From: Anaerorhabdus sp036636695
GTDB lineage: Bacteria > Bacillota_I > Bacilli_A > Erysipelotrichales > Erysipelotrichaceae
DNA: 64,000 bases
Reading direction: 5' to 3' (one strand)
Assembly (NCBI RefSeq): GCF_036636695.1
Contig: NZ_JAVWNW010000003.1
Position 1 is the first letter of the stretch. Each line of letters starts with the position of its first letter. A model generated the notes under the pieces. The model saw nothing but the letters and a program-made list of their open reading frames with translations, made no database searches and was not told where the DNA came from. The translations under genes were made by a program, and so were the position numbers. Shown here piece after piece: positions 42,941 through 52,381 of the stretch.

Positions 42941-44163
42941 TTTTAGAATATATCAAATTATCTGTGCGTGAATTATTAAATAATAAACTGAGATCATTTT
43001 TATCACTTATTGGAATAGTAATCGGGGTAGCGGTTGTATTTATTATCTTCTCCATTTCAGATATTGCTAATGTCGCAATTACAAATCAAATTACGGGTAG
43101 TAATGGTTCGGTTAATATTAACTATGTTAAAGATAGAACTGATAAAATGGAAGTTTTAAACTCTTCAATGAACTCTAATTTTGGTGGATTGGGAGATAAG
43201 TCGTATCACTATGATCCCAATGATTTAGAACAATTAGTACTTGTGAATGGAGTAGATGATGCTATTGCTGTTTATTCAACTACTCAACAAGTAAAAATTA
43301 ATCGTGAAAAATTAGGATTAGCGGTAAGAAGTGTTTCAGATAATTTCATGGACTTCTATGGCTTTAAAATGATAGCTGGTAATCCACTAGAAGCATATCC
43401 CGAAGATGAAAGAATCAATTTAGCTCTTATTAATGATCGGGTATTGGATTATAGTTTAAATATGACACCAGAAGAAGTCATTGGTCAAAAGATTCAAATA
43501 AAAAATCGATTGTATACAATTGTTGGAGTAACCGATACTCCAAATCAAAGTTTAGGCTCAATCGTAGCCATTTCAAAAGATGCGTATGATCTTATGTTTT
43601 CACGTTCGACAATTCAATATTTTTCTGTCAAAGTTAAATCTGGTCATGACTTAGATGCAACAGCACAACTTGCGGCAGATCGTCTAAATGAAATTCATAA
43701 TTATACAGAAACTAAAAATGGTTATGCGCTTGAAGACTTATCTTTTATTATTAGTCAAATTACACAAGTTACAGGGATATTATCACTTGTAATGGGAATC
43801 ATAGCCTCAATATCATTATTAGTCGCTGGTATTGGTGTTATGAATATTATGTTAGTCAGTGTTGTAGAACGTACAAGAGAGATTGGTGTTAAGCGAGCAA
43901 TTGGCGCAAGCAAAGGTGCTATTCAATTCCAATTTATTGTGGAATCTTGTTTATTGACGCTTATTGGAGGTATAATTGGAGTATTAATAGGTATTGGAGT
44001 CATTGAAATTGCATTAATGGTGCTTAATATGAAACTGCCAATTAATATCTCTTATGTAATCTTTGCATTATTATTCTCAATTACATTAGGATTGTTATTT
44101 GGATATTTACCATCAAAACGTGCAGCGAATTTAAACATCATCGAGGCTATCCAATCCGAATAA
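42937..44163 (+). CDS. ABC transporter permease (MacB/YknZ-like)
   Basis: The 408-residue FtsX/MacB-type permease has one N-terminal TM (LRSFLSLIGIVIGVAVVFI), a large outer domain (about 45-275) and three C-terminal TMs with the SLLVAGIGVMNIMLVSVVERTREIGVKRAIGASKG motif. With the two upstream genes it makes a mechanotransmission-type exporter for a drug or peptide. It ends the exporter module. Confidence 0.94.
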   Translation: MILEYIKLSVRELLNNKLRSFLSLIGIVIGVAVVFIIFSISDIANVAITNQITGSNGSVNINYVKDRTDKMEVLNSSMNSNFGGLGDKSYHYDPNDLEQLVLVNGVDDAIAVYSTTQQVKINREKLGLAVRSVSDNFMDFYGFKMIAGNPLEAYPEDERINLALINDRVLDYSLNMTPEEVIGQKIQIKNRLYTIVGVTDTPNQSLGSIVAISKDAYDLMFSRSTIQYFSVKVKSGHDLDATAQLAADRLNEIHNYTETKNGYALEDLSFIISQITQVTGILSLVMGIIASISLLVAGIGVMNIMLVSVVERTREIGVKRAIGASKGAIQFQFIVESCLLTLIGGIIGVLIGIGVIEIALMVLNMKLPINISYVIFALLFSITLGLLFGYLPSKRAANLNIIEAIQSE

Positions 44164-44173
44164 AGGAGGCACT

Positions 44174-44617
44174 ATGACATTTTTAGATGAATTACGCAAA
44201 GAAAATCTTCAAGCAATGAAAGACAAGGATCCAATTAGAAAAGGTGTATACTCTTTATTGATTTCGGCAATTGGACTTGCAGAAAAAGAAAAAGGTGAAG
44301 CACTTTCTAAAGAGGAAGCATTAAAATTTATTCAAAAGGAAGTTAAACAATTAAAAGAAACAATTGAATTAACACCAAGTACAAGAACGGATTTACTTGA
44401 AGAAGCAAATAAAAAATTAAAGATATTAGAATCTTATCTACCTAAGCAATTATCACCAGAAGAATTAGTAACAGAAGTTGAAAAATTTATTAAAGAAAAT
44501 AATCTTGAGGCAATCAAGAAAAACCAAGGACAAATTATGAAAGGTCTCATGGAAAAACTTCAAGGAGCTACGGATGGTAAAAGCTTAAATATTGCATTAT
44601 CAAAAGTATTAAAGTAA
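44174..44617 (+). CDS. yqeY: GatB/YqeY domain protein
   Basis: The 147-residue helical protein matches YqeY throughout: FLDELRKENLQAMKDKDPIRKGVYSLLISAI, then ILESYLPKQLSPEEL and a final KKNQGQIMKGLMEKLQGATDGK. The family shares the tail domain of GatB and probably binds tRNA. AAAGGAGG precedes the ATG. It may be co-transcribed with the exporter genes, ten bases upstream. Confidence 0.93.
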   Translation: MTFLDELRKENLQAMKDKDPIRKGVYSLLISAIGLAEKEKGEALSKEEALKFIQKEVKQLKETIELTPSTRTDLLEEANKKLKILESYLPKQLSPEELVTEVEKFIKENNLEAIKKNQGQIMKGLMEKLQGATDGKSLNIALSKVLK

Positions 44618-44624
44618 ACAAAAA

Positions 44625-44654
44625 AAGGTTTGTGAATTTTCACAAACCTTTTAT
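44625..44654 (+). terminator. Terminator after yqeY
   Basis: AAAGGTTTGTGAA and TTCACAAACCTTT with a TT loop and following Ts. Confidence 0.88.
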
Positions 44655-44990
44655 TATCCCAACAATATAATTATAGCACTAAATAAAAATAAGTATAGAC
44701 TATGAAAAGAATTGCAAGGGTGTATTATAAAGGTGTAAAGAGATACTGAAAGGAGGTACTCTAATTAATATGAAGAAGGTGTTGTTAGAATATTAATTCA
44801 TGTTTCTAGATAAATGCAGATTTATTTAGAAACGGTGAAAATTAAATTTGTATTAATAATTAAAATAGAAAGAACAGTCTGCATGAGGGTAGACCAATGG
44901 ATATTAAATCATAAAAGTAAATAATATAATGTTTCGGTTTATATCGAAAGAAATTTAGATATAGTTCTAAAGTAAATAAAAATTTTATAG
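44655..44990. other. Noncoding region with structure
   Basis: No gene is supported. An AAAGGAGGT (44750s) precedes an eight-codon frame MKKVLLEY that ends at once. A 14-bp hairpin, GTTTCTAGATAAAT (44802-44815) with ATTTATTTAGAAAC (44820-44833) and loop GCAG, lies after it. Together with the terminator at 44991-45022 this might be a small RNA gene, but no promoter is clear. Confidence 0.4.
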
Positions 44991-45022
44991 AAGGCAATGT
45001 GATGCTTACATTGCCTTTTATA
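44991..45022. terminator. Terminator of the dioxygenase gene
   Basis: AAGGCAATGT and ACATTGCCTT with flanking T and A runs; works for the minus-strand dioxygenase and for any rightward transcript. Confidence 0.85.
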
Positions 45023-45037
45023 TTGATTTATGATTGG

Positions 45038-45796
45038 TTATTTCCATGCAACACAAGTCATGCTAAGTGATCCATTTAGTATAATGTCATTGCTTAAGGA
45101 AGGGACATTATTGTCACTTGCTCCTAAACATACAAGCATAGGAAGATAATGTTCTTGAGAATTAACGCTCATAAGTGCGTTATATCCATCCATGTCATAA
45201 TGAATTAAGTTTTTATAATCACAATTTAGTAAGGCATTGTTAACGTATTCCTTAAACTGTTTTGCCCATGGATATTCTGAGTAATATTCATTCCAATTCA
45301 ATTCTCTAAGGTTATGAACAATATTACCACTACCAATAATCAAAACATCTTCATCACGTAAAGTGCGAAGGGCTTTTCCAAGATTGTAATGGTCTTCTAG
45401 TGAGGCATTTCGACTAAGAGAGATTTGAATAACTGGAATATTAGCGAGTGGTGCCATGTGGGTTAAAATAGACCAGACACCATGATCATAACCTCGGCTA
45501 TTATTTAATTTTAATTCTGGAACTAGCTCACAGCACCTTTTGATAATTGATTCATCGGTATGAGCAGGATAATTAATTGTATATAACTCATTAGGAAAAC
45601 CAAACATATCATAAATCATAGCGGGATGAGGATTGGTGGTAATTTCATAAGTAGTTTCCATCCAATGGGCACTAATGATAAGGATAGCTTTTGGTTTATA
45701 ATCTTTCATCAATTTCTCCCATTGATGAGTGAATTCATTATTTTCAATCGCATTCATGGGACTACCATGACCAATAAAATAAACAGGCATTTTCAT
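45038..45796 (-). CDS. ygiD: DODA-type extradiol dioxygenase (YgiD-like)
   Basis: The 252-residue protein has the class III extradiol (LigB) pattern: GHGSPMNAIE near the N-terminus with the metal His, ISAHWMET, GYDHGVWSIL and GSGNIVHNLRELNW. This is the DOPA-4,5-dioxygenase-like group that binds Zn or Fe through His residues. The natural substrate in Firmicutes is not established. AAAGGAGCC precedes the ATG. It is transcribed alone. Confidence 0.9.
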   Translation of the reverse strand: MKMPVYFIGHGSPMNAIENNEFTHQWEKLMKDYKPKAILIISAHWMETTYEITTNPHPAMIYDMFGFPNELYTINYPAHTDESIIKRCCELVPELKLNNSRGYDHGVWSILTHMAPLANIPVIQISLSRNASLEDHYNLGKALRTLRDEDVLIIGSGNIVHNLRELNWNEYYSEYPWAKQFKEYVNNALLNCDYKNLIHYDMDGYNALMSVNSQEHYLPMLVCLGASDNNVPSLSNDIILNGSLSMTCVAWK

Positions 45797-45880
45797 AGTT
45801 TAAGGCTCCTTTACTACATTATAGTAACTTTCATAAAAATGAAGTAGTAAAGTGTTTGCAACATGATAAATACAAATTAG

Positions 45881-47065
45881 CTATCGTAATCGTGAAAGTG
45901 GTTTTCCTTTCCAGTATGCAATGATAAGAAAGAAAATATTAATAATAAGCAGAATACTGGAGAAAAGAGATGTGAAGATAATACTCTTTTCAACTCTATC
46001 GAATGTTTCAGGGAGGGTTGTTTTATAAACCACGGCGAAATTAGCATCATCAAATTTTTTGATATTTGCATATTTCTCTATTTGTTTATCTGATGAAAGG
46101 AAACCATTAATCTGTGCAAAATCAATTTCTTTTCCTTCAACGTATTCCTCTAGAATATTGTCACTTTGTTCCTGATGAAAAGTATATATTTTCAAAAAAT
46201 TACTTTTGAAGGATGTATAGTCAGTTTCCGTCATTTGAAGAATACGGTTTGGTTTTTCAATGGTATATACTTGATAACAGATATTGCCAATAAACAAGAA
46301 TAAAAGTAAAGAAATAAAAGCAAAGTGAAATTTATTCGATTTTTTTAATAGAAAATTTTTAATTAGATTAGAAAATTGGAAAATCAAAAAGGATAAAAAT
46401 AAGAGAATTGGAAGTAAACGTAAGTAATCAGTAAAGGTTATGAAAAATTGTGCATTGAATGTAACTCCATTCATACCCATATCCATCCCATTGGCTAAAG
46501 GTTGCAGATTCATTGCCTGATTTAGTAATTTTATCATATCTTCGGGGGTAAGAATAAGCATGAAGCCGATGTATGGAAAAATAAAAGTGGATAAGCAAAT
46601 AAAGTTTCGAATCCACTCAAAATAAATAAATTTTTTCTTGATATGATATTTTTTTAGTTTGAGCAATCCAAGCATTAGAAACATAAATGATAGACACATT
46701 AATGCTAAATAAATGAAAAAAGATAAAGAAAAATCTTTTGTATAGAAATAAATGCTAAAGAAAATAAGTAAAGCTATAAAACTTATAAATAAAGAATATA
46801 TCTTTTTCTTTTCGAAATCGAGCGTTAATAATTCTTCGAGTGAGTCCATACACTTTGCCTTTGTTCGCTCACCAGCAAGTAACTCATCAACAGATATATT
46901 GTAAAGTCCTGCCAAATCAATCAATGTTTCAATCTCAGGATATCCTTCACTTCGCTCCCACTTGCTCACTGTTTTATTAGATACATTTAAAACATCCGCA
47001 ACTTCTTGTTGAGTAAATCCTTTTTCTTTTCTTAGTTCAGATAAAAAATTTCCTATTTTATTCAT
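45881..47065 (-). CDS. XRE-family regulator with long membrane domain
   Basis: The 394-residue protein has a Cro/CI HTH at 5-60 (LRKEKGFTQQEVADVLNVSNKTVSKWERSEGYPEIETL) followed by about seven membrane helices. This is a common Firmicute architecture with unknown signal. ATG 47065 with AAGGAGAG is chosen over a longer upstream ATG. It is followed by no clear gene partner. Confidence 0.88.
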   Translation of the reverse strand: MNKIGNFLSELRKEKGFTQQEVADVLNVSNKTVSKWERSEGYPEIETLIDLAGLYNISVDELLAGERTKAKCMDSLEELLTLDFEKKKIYSLFISFIALLIFFSIYFYTKDFSLSFFIYLALMCLSFMFLMLGLLKLKKYHIKKKFIYFEWIRNFICLSTFIFPYIGFMLILTPEDMIKLLNQAMNLQPLANGMDMGMNGVTFNAQFFITFTDYLRLLPILLFLSFLIFQFSNLIKNFLLKKSNKFHFAFISLLLFLFIGNICYQVYTIEKPNRILQMTETDYTSFKSNFLKIYTFHQEQSDNILEEYVEGKEIDFAQINGFLSSDKQIEKYANIKKFDDANFAVVYKTTLPETFDRVEKSIIFTSLFSSILLIINIFFLIIAYWKGKPLSRLR

Positions 47066-47165
47066 ATGTTCTCTCCTTAACAATAAAATAAAATAAGTGT
47101 AATGATACGTACACTCATAATACGTGGATATTTCTCTACTTATCGTAGAAGTACCTTTATTGTAC

Positions 47166-47197
47166 ATAAAAACCAGTGGGTTTACTACTCACTGGTT
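47166..47197 (-). terminator. Terminator of copA
   Basis: On the minus strand AACCAGTG and CACTGGTT form an 8-bp stem followed by TTT, six bases beyond the copA stop. Confidence 0.8.
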
Positions 47198-47202
47198 CGT
47201 TG

Positions 47203-49665
47203 TTAGTCGATTGAAATAACGTCATATCCGGCTTCTTCGACTGCCGCTTTTAAAACTTCGTTTGCAACTTCTTTAGTAAGTTGAACTTTTGCACATTTAT
47301 TCGCAAGATCAACAGTTGCGTTTACACCATCAATTGTGTTAAGTGCTTTTTCTACTCTTGCTTGGCAATGTCCACATGACATGCCGTCAATTTTAATTGT
47401 TTTTGTATTTGTTGTATTCATTTTTGCTTTCGCTCCTTTAAAGTTTTTTAATCGCAATGCATTTGTTACTACACTTACTGAACTCAAACTCATCGCAAAT
47501 GCACCAAACATTGGATTTAATTTCCAACCAAAGATACCAATAAATAATCCGGCAGCTAGTGGAATACCAATCGTATTATAAATCAAAGCCCAGAATAAAT
47601 TTTGTTTAATATTTCGAAGTGTTGCCTTACTAAGTTCAATCATAGTGATAACATCCCATAAATTTGACCGTGTTAAGACAACATCCGCAGATTCAATGGC
47701 GACATCTGTACCAGCACCAATAGCAATACCAATATTTGCACTCATTAATGCAGGGGCATCATTGATACCATCACCCACCATAGCGACAATTTTTCCTTCT
47801 TCTTGAAATTGCTTGATATAGTTTTGCTTATCTTCAGGAAATACTTCAGCGGCATAGTTATTCAAGTTAAGTTGTTTGAAAACAGCTTCCGCAATAATTT
47901 TATTGTCACCTGTTAACATTAATGTTTCAATGCCCATTTCATGCAATTTATTGATCGCTTGAATACTATTTTCTTTCACAACATCCGCTACTGCAATAAG
48001 ACCAAGTATTTCAGACTGATTCGCAAAGCAAAGTGTTGTTTTACCCTCATGGGCAAACTTATCAACAACACGCTTTATTTTGGATGTGTCAATACCATTC
48101 TCTTCAAGTAGTGCAAGGTTTCCTGCGAAATATTGCGTATCATCTAAGATGGCATTAATTCCTCTTGCAGAAATAGTTTTGAAGTTATCAAAATCAATTT
48201 CTTTAAACTCAGTATCCTTTAAATATTGAATAACTGCTTGCGCTAGTGGATGTTCAGATTTCTTTTCAAGTGAATAAGCAATGTAATAAAATTCACTTTC
48301 TTTGATATTTTCATTCACAATGACATCAGTTACTTTAGGTTTGCCTTCAGTAATCGTACCTGTTTTATCAAGTACAATAGCATTGATTGAACATGCTGTC
48401 TCAAGAATATCAGCGGATTTAATGAGAATACCATTTTCAGCACCTTTACCTGTCGCAACCATTATGGCTGTTGGAGTAGCTAAACCAAGAGCACATGGAC
48501 AAGATATTACAAGGACAGCGATACCAATACTTAATGAGAACTCAAGCGTTTCACCCAAGAGTAACCAAATGATTGTAGCTAATACTGCAATAACAATAAC
48601 TGCTGGAACAAAGATACTTGATACTTTATCTGCCATTTTTGAAATAGGTGCTTTCGAATTTGCCGCTTCTTCTACTAAACGAATAATTTGGGAAAGAGTT
48701 GTATTTTCACCAATTTTAGTTGCTTCAAATTCAAAATAACCAGATTTATTAATCGTAGCTCCTACAACCTTTGAACCGATTGATTTTTCAACAGGAATAC
48801 TTTCACCTGTAATAGCTGATTCATCTACAGTCGTAAATCCTTTGCTAACTGTACCATCCACAGGAATTCTTTGACCGGGTTTAACGCAAAGTATATCACC
48901 TAGTTGTACCTCTTCAATAGGTATTTCAACTTGTTTATGATTTCTAAGGACAATGGCTGTTTTAGGTGCTAAATCAATCAATTTAGAAATAGCTTCAGAA
49001 GTTTTACCTTTTGATTTTGTTTCAAGATACTTACCTAATGTAATTAAAGTAAGGATCATGGCACTGGTTTCAAAGTAGAGATCCATAATGAACATCTCAA
49101 CCATTTTAGTATCACCTGTTTGAACACCAATTACTATCTTTACAATGGCATATAAGCCATATAAAACAGCAGCACTGGAACCAATTGCAATAAGTGAATC
49201 CATATTTGGATTCAACTTAAATAATGCTTTAAAACCATGGGTGAAGAACTCATGATTAATAATTAACACAGGGATAGTTAATGCAAGTTGAGTAAATGCA
49301 TTTAATAAAGGATTCGTATGGAAAATTGCAGGTAATGGCCAACCCATCATATGCCCCATCGCTAAATAGAATAAAGGGACTGTAAAGATGACAGAAAGAA
49401 TAAATCGTTTCTTCATTTTATTAGCTAATTTGGCATATTCATTGGTCTCTTTTTGGTCTGAACTAGGAAGAAAAGCATCATAACCAACATCTTGAACAGC
49501 TTGAATAATATCTTTATCATCAATGTTTTCGTATTCAACGATCATGTTATTTGCGAGTAAATTTACTTGACATGACTTTACGCCATCCAGGTGATTAAGT
49601 TTTCGTTCAATGGCTGAACTACATGCGGCACAAGTCATACCTTTAACATTGAATTGTTGCTTCAT
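47203..49665 (-). CDS. copA: Copper-exporting P-type ATPase with HMA domains at both ends
   Basis: The 820-residue P1B-ATPase has an N-terminal HMA domain (GMTCAACSSA, Cys12/Cys15), eight TM helices, the CPC motif (SCPCALGLATP, about 390), phosphorylation site Asp433 (DKTGT), HP motif SEHPLA and the MVGDGINDAPAL hinge. A second HMA domain with Cys764/Cys767 (MSCGHCQARVEKAL) is fused at the C-terminus, resembling an attached CopZ chaperone. It exports Cu+. AAAGGAGGG precedes the ATG. No CsoR or CopY gene is next to it. Confidence 0.94.
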   Translation of the reverse strand: MKQQFNVKGMTCAACSSAIERKLNHLDGVKSCQVNLLANNMIVEYENIDDKDIIQAVQDVGYDAFLPSSDQKETNEYAKLANKMKKRFILSVIFTVPLFYLAMGHMMGWPLPAIFHTNPLLNAFTQLALTIPVLIINHEFFTHGFKALFKLNPNMDSLIAIGSSAAVLYGLYAIVKIVIGVQTGDTKMVEMFIMDLYFETSAMILTLITLGKYLETKSKGKTSEAISKLIDLAPKTAIVLRNHKQVEIPIEEVQLGDILCVKPGQRIPVDGTVSKGFTTVDESAITGESIPVEKSIGSKVVGATINKSGYFEFEATKIGENTTLSQIIRLVEEAANSKAPISKMADKVSSIFVPAVIVIAVLATIIWLLLGETLEFSLSIGIAVLVISCPCALGLATPTAIMVATGKGAENGILIKSADILETACSINAIVLDKTGTITEGKPKVTDVIVNENIKESEFYYIAYSLEKKSEHPLAQAVIQYLKDTEFKEIDFDNFKTISARGINAILDDTQYFAGNLALLEENGIDTSKIKRVVDKFAHEGKTTLCFANQSEILGLIAVADVVKENSIQAINKLHEMGIETLMLTGDNKIIAEAVFKQLNLNNYAAEVFPEDKQNYIKQFQEEGKIVAMVGDGINDAPALMSANIGIAIGAGTDVAIESADVVLTRSNLWDVITMIELSKATLRNIKQNLFWALIYNTIGIPLAAGLFIGIFGWKLNPMFGAFAMSLSSVSVVTNALRLKNFKGAKAKMNTTNTKTIKIDGMSCGHCQARVEKALNTIDGVNATVDLANKCAKVQLTKEVANEVLKAAVEEAGYDVISID

Positions 49666-49689
49666 CTTTTCCCTCCTTTAACTCCTCTT

Positions 49690-49718
49690 ACAATAATGAT
49701 AAAGTGCACTTTTGTCAA
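49690..49718 (-). promoter_or_regulatory. copA promoter with a palindrome in the spacer
   Basis: On the minus strand TTGACA (49713-49718), 17 bp and TATTGT (49690-49695). The 12-bp palindrome AAAGTGCACTTT (49701-49712) fills the spacer, a typical place for a metal-responsive repressor. It is not a CopY box (TACAnnTGTA). Confidence 0.6.
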
Positions 49719-49775
49719 TTTAATTGCTTTAAAAAAATGGACAGAACAGTTACAATAGATGAAGAGGTGAATACT

Positions 49776-51575
49776 ATGATAGTTAAAGAAAAAGTAGCAA
49801 AATTAAGAGAATTGATGAAAATGGAAGGAATTGATATTTATTATATTCCAACAGCTGATTATCATCAAAGTGAATACTTACCGGATTATTTTAAAGCAAG
49901 ACGCTTTATGTCTGGTTTTACAGGATCTGCTGGAACACTTGTAGTAACAATGAAAGAAGCAGGTTTATGGGCAGATGGTCGTTATTTTGTACAAGCTGAA
50001 AAACAGTTAAAAGGTTCAAGTATTACATTATATAAAATGGGACAAGACAAAGTGCCAACAGTTTCTGAGTTTATCAAAGAAAAGCTTCCTGAAAATGGTG
50101 TGTTAGGATTTGATGGCAGAGTTGTGAGTGCTAGTACAGTTGATCATTTTGAAAAATTAATTGCATCTAAAGGTGGTAAGACAAAAGAAGATAAAGATTT
50201 AGTTGATGAAATTTGGGAAGATAGACCATCATTACCACAAGAATCAGCATTTTTACTTCAAGATAAATACACTGGCGCAAAGACAGAAGATAAAATTAAA
50301 CGCGTTCAAAATGCAATGGCAGAAAAGAATGCAGATGTTTGTGTACTAACATCACTTGAAGACGTAGCGTGGTTACTTAACTTAAGAGGATATGATATTG
50401 AAGATACACCGGTTGTATTAGCTTTTGCTACAGTTACAAAAAATAAAGTAACATTGTTTGTGGATAAGAAAAAATTATCGGCAGATATTTGTAAGAAATT
50501 ATCTAGTGCTAAAGTATCAATTAAGGGATATTTTGACTTAGGTAGTGAACTTTCTAATTATACAAATAAGAAAATATGGATTGATTCAGCCGTACTTACT
50601 TCATATTATAAAAAACAAATTGATAAATCTTGTACAATCATTGATGAGAAGAGTCCAATTGTTATGTACCGAGCAGTTAAAAATAAAACAGAAATCAAGA
50701 ATATTCGTTACTCTCATATCAAAGATGGTGTAGCAGTTACAAAATTCATTTACTGGTTAAAGAATAATATAGGTAAAATTGAAATTACTGAACTTAGTGC
50801 TGCGGCAAAATTACGTGAACTTCGTCAAGCACAAGAAAATCATATTGAAGCAAGTTTCGGCACAATTGCAGCCTATGGACCTAATGCGGCTATGATGCAT
50901 TACAGTGCTACCGAAGATAACTTTGCAGTTCTTAAAAATGAAGGAATGTTGTTGGTTGATTCAGGTGGACAATATTTAGAAGGAACTACGGATATAACAC
51001 GTACAATTGTACTTGGAGCAGTTAGTGAAGAAGTAAAAACATACTATACAGCAGTATTGAGAAGTATGCTTCGTTTAAGCAAGGCAAACTTCCTATATGG
51101 CTGTACAGGAGCATCACTTGATATTCTTGCAAGAGGACCAGTGTGGGATTTAGATTTAGATTATCAATGTGGAACAGGACATGGTGTTGGTTTTGTACTA
51201 GGTGTTCATGAAGGCCCTCATGGTATTCGTTGGTCAAATACTGGAACTGGTTATGCAATTGTTCCATTAGAAGAAGGAATGGTAGTTACTGATGAACCAG
51301 GTATATATCTTCCAAATAAATTAGGTATTCGTATTGAAAATGAATTACTTGTACAAAAAGGCAAGAAAAATACATATGGTCAATTCATGCATTTTGACAC
51401 AATTACATTAGCACCGATTGATTTAGATGCTGTTCGTCCAGAAGACATGTTGGATGATGAAATTGAAGCATTAAATCAATATCATGCAGAAGTATATTCA
51501 AAAATTAGCCCTTATTTAACTCAAAAAGAAAGAACTTGGTTAAAAATTCAAACAAGAAAGATTAAAAAGGCATGA
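49776..51575 (+). CDS. Aminopeptidase P family protein (M24)
   Basis: The 599-residue protein has two creatinase N-terminal domains and a C-terminal M24 domain with all metal ligands: DSGGQYLEGTTDITRT (two Asp), GHGVGFVLGVHEGPHG (His), VTDEPGIY (Glu) and RIENELLV (Glu). It should remove N-terminal residues before proline in the cytosol. Length equals that of the long Firmicute PepP-like form. ATG 49776 follows AGAGGTGA; a longer upstream frame is not supported. It overlaps the exonuclease III gene. Confidence 0.93.
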   Translation: MIVKEKVAKLRELMKMEGIDIYYIPTADYHQSEYLPDYFKARRFMSGFTGSAGTLVVTMKEAGLWADGRYFVQAEKQLKGSSITLYKMGQDKVPTVSEFIKEKLPENGVLGFDGRVVSASTVDHFEKLIASKGGKTKEDKDLVDEIWEDRPSLPQESAFLLQDKYTGAKTEDKIKRVQNAMAEKNADVCVLTSLEDVAWLLNLRGYDIEDTPVVLAFATVTKNKVTLFVDKKKLSADICKKLSSAKVSIKGYFDLGSELSNYTNKKIWIDSAVLTSYYKKQIDKSCTIIDEKSPIVMYRAVKNKTEIKNIRYSHIKDGVAVTKFIYWLKNNIGKIEITELSAAAKLRELRQAQENHIEASFGTIAAYGPNAAMMHYSATEDNFAVLKNEGMLLVDSGGQYLEGTTDITRTIVLGAVSEEVKTYYTAVLRSMLRLSKANFLYGCTGASLDILARGPVWDLDLDYQCGTGHGVGFVLGVHEGPHGIRWSNTGTGYAIVPLEEGMVVTDEPGIYLPNKLGIRIENELLVQKGKKNTYGQFMHFDTITLAPIDLDAVRPEDMLDDEIEALNQYHAEVYSKISPYLTQKERTWLKIQTRKIKKA

Positions 51576-52324
51576 AATTAATTTCTTGGAATGTTAATGG
51601 GTTAAGAGCGTGTATTACCAAAGGTTTTTTAGATTTTTTCAAACAAGAAGATGCAGACATTTTTTGCTTGCAAGAAACAAAGTTACAACCTCATCAAATT
51701 GAATTAGAACTTGAGGGATATCATCAATTTTGGCATAGTGCTGAAAGAAAAGGATATTCTGGTACAGCTGTGTTCACAAAAGTTGAGCCACTTTCTGTTC
51801 AAACTGATTTCGGGAAAGATATTTTTAATGATGAAGGACGAGTACTAACACTTGAATTTGAAAAATTCTATTTAGTGAATGCCTATGTACCTAACTCTAA
51901 AGAAGAATTAGCACGTCTATCATATCGTATGGAATGGGAAGATGAATTACGTAATCACTTAGTACAGCTTAATGAAAAGAAACCGGTTATTTATTGTGGG
52001 GATCTAAATGTTGCTCATCAAGAGATGGATTTAAAAAATCCAAAGACAAATCGTCGCAATCCAGGATTCTCTGATGAAGAAAGAGAAAAAATGACAGTTT
52101 TACTATCAGCAGGTTTTTTGGATACATTTAGAACTATTTATCCTGAGGAAATCGCTTATTCTTGGTGGTCATACCGCTTTAATTCAAGGGAAAAGAATGT
52201 TGGATGGAGAATAGATTACTTTATTACATCAAAATCACTTGATAAAAAGATTCAAGATGCTCGAATTTACCAGGAAATAATGGGTTCAGATCATTGCCCA
52301 GTAGGCCTAGAAATAGACTTATAA
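51572..52324 (+). CDS. exoA: Exodeoxyribonuclease III
   Basis: The 250-residue AP endonuclease/exonuclease has MKLISWNVNGLRA, FCLQETKL (catalytic Glu), YCGDLNVAHQEMDL (Asp, Asn), WRIDYF and the final GSDHCPVGLEI (His). It repairs abasic sites. Its ATG overlaps the aminopeptidase stop by four bases, so it is co-transcribed. Confidence 0.95.
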   Translation: MKLISWNVNGLRACITKGFLDFFKQEDADIFCLQETKLQPHQIELELEGYHQFWHSAERKGYSGTAVFTKVEPLSVQTDFGKDIFNDEGRVLTLEFEKFYLVNAYVPNSKEELARLSYRMEWEDELRNHLVQLNEKKPVIYCGDLNVAHQEMDLKNPKTNRRNPGFSDEEREKMTVLLSAGFLDTFRTIYPEEIAYSWWSYRFNSREKNVGWRIDYFITSKSLDKKIQDARIYQEIMGSDHCPVGLEIDL

Positions 52325-52381
52325 TGTACAAAGTACTTTAAAAATGGTAGACTAATAGAAAAATATTAGGGGGACCAAAAT

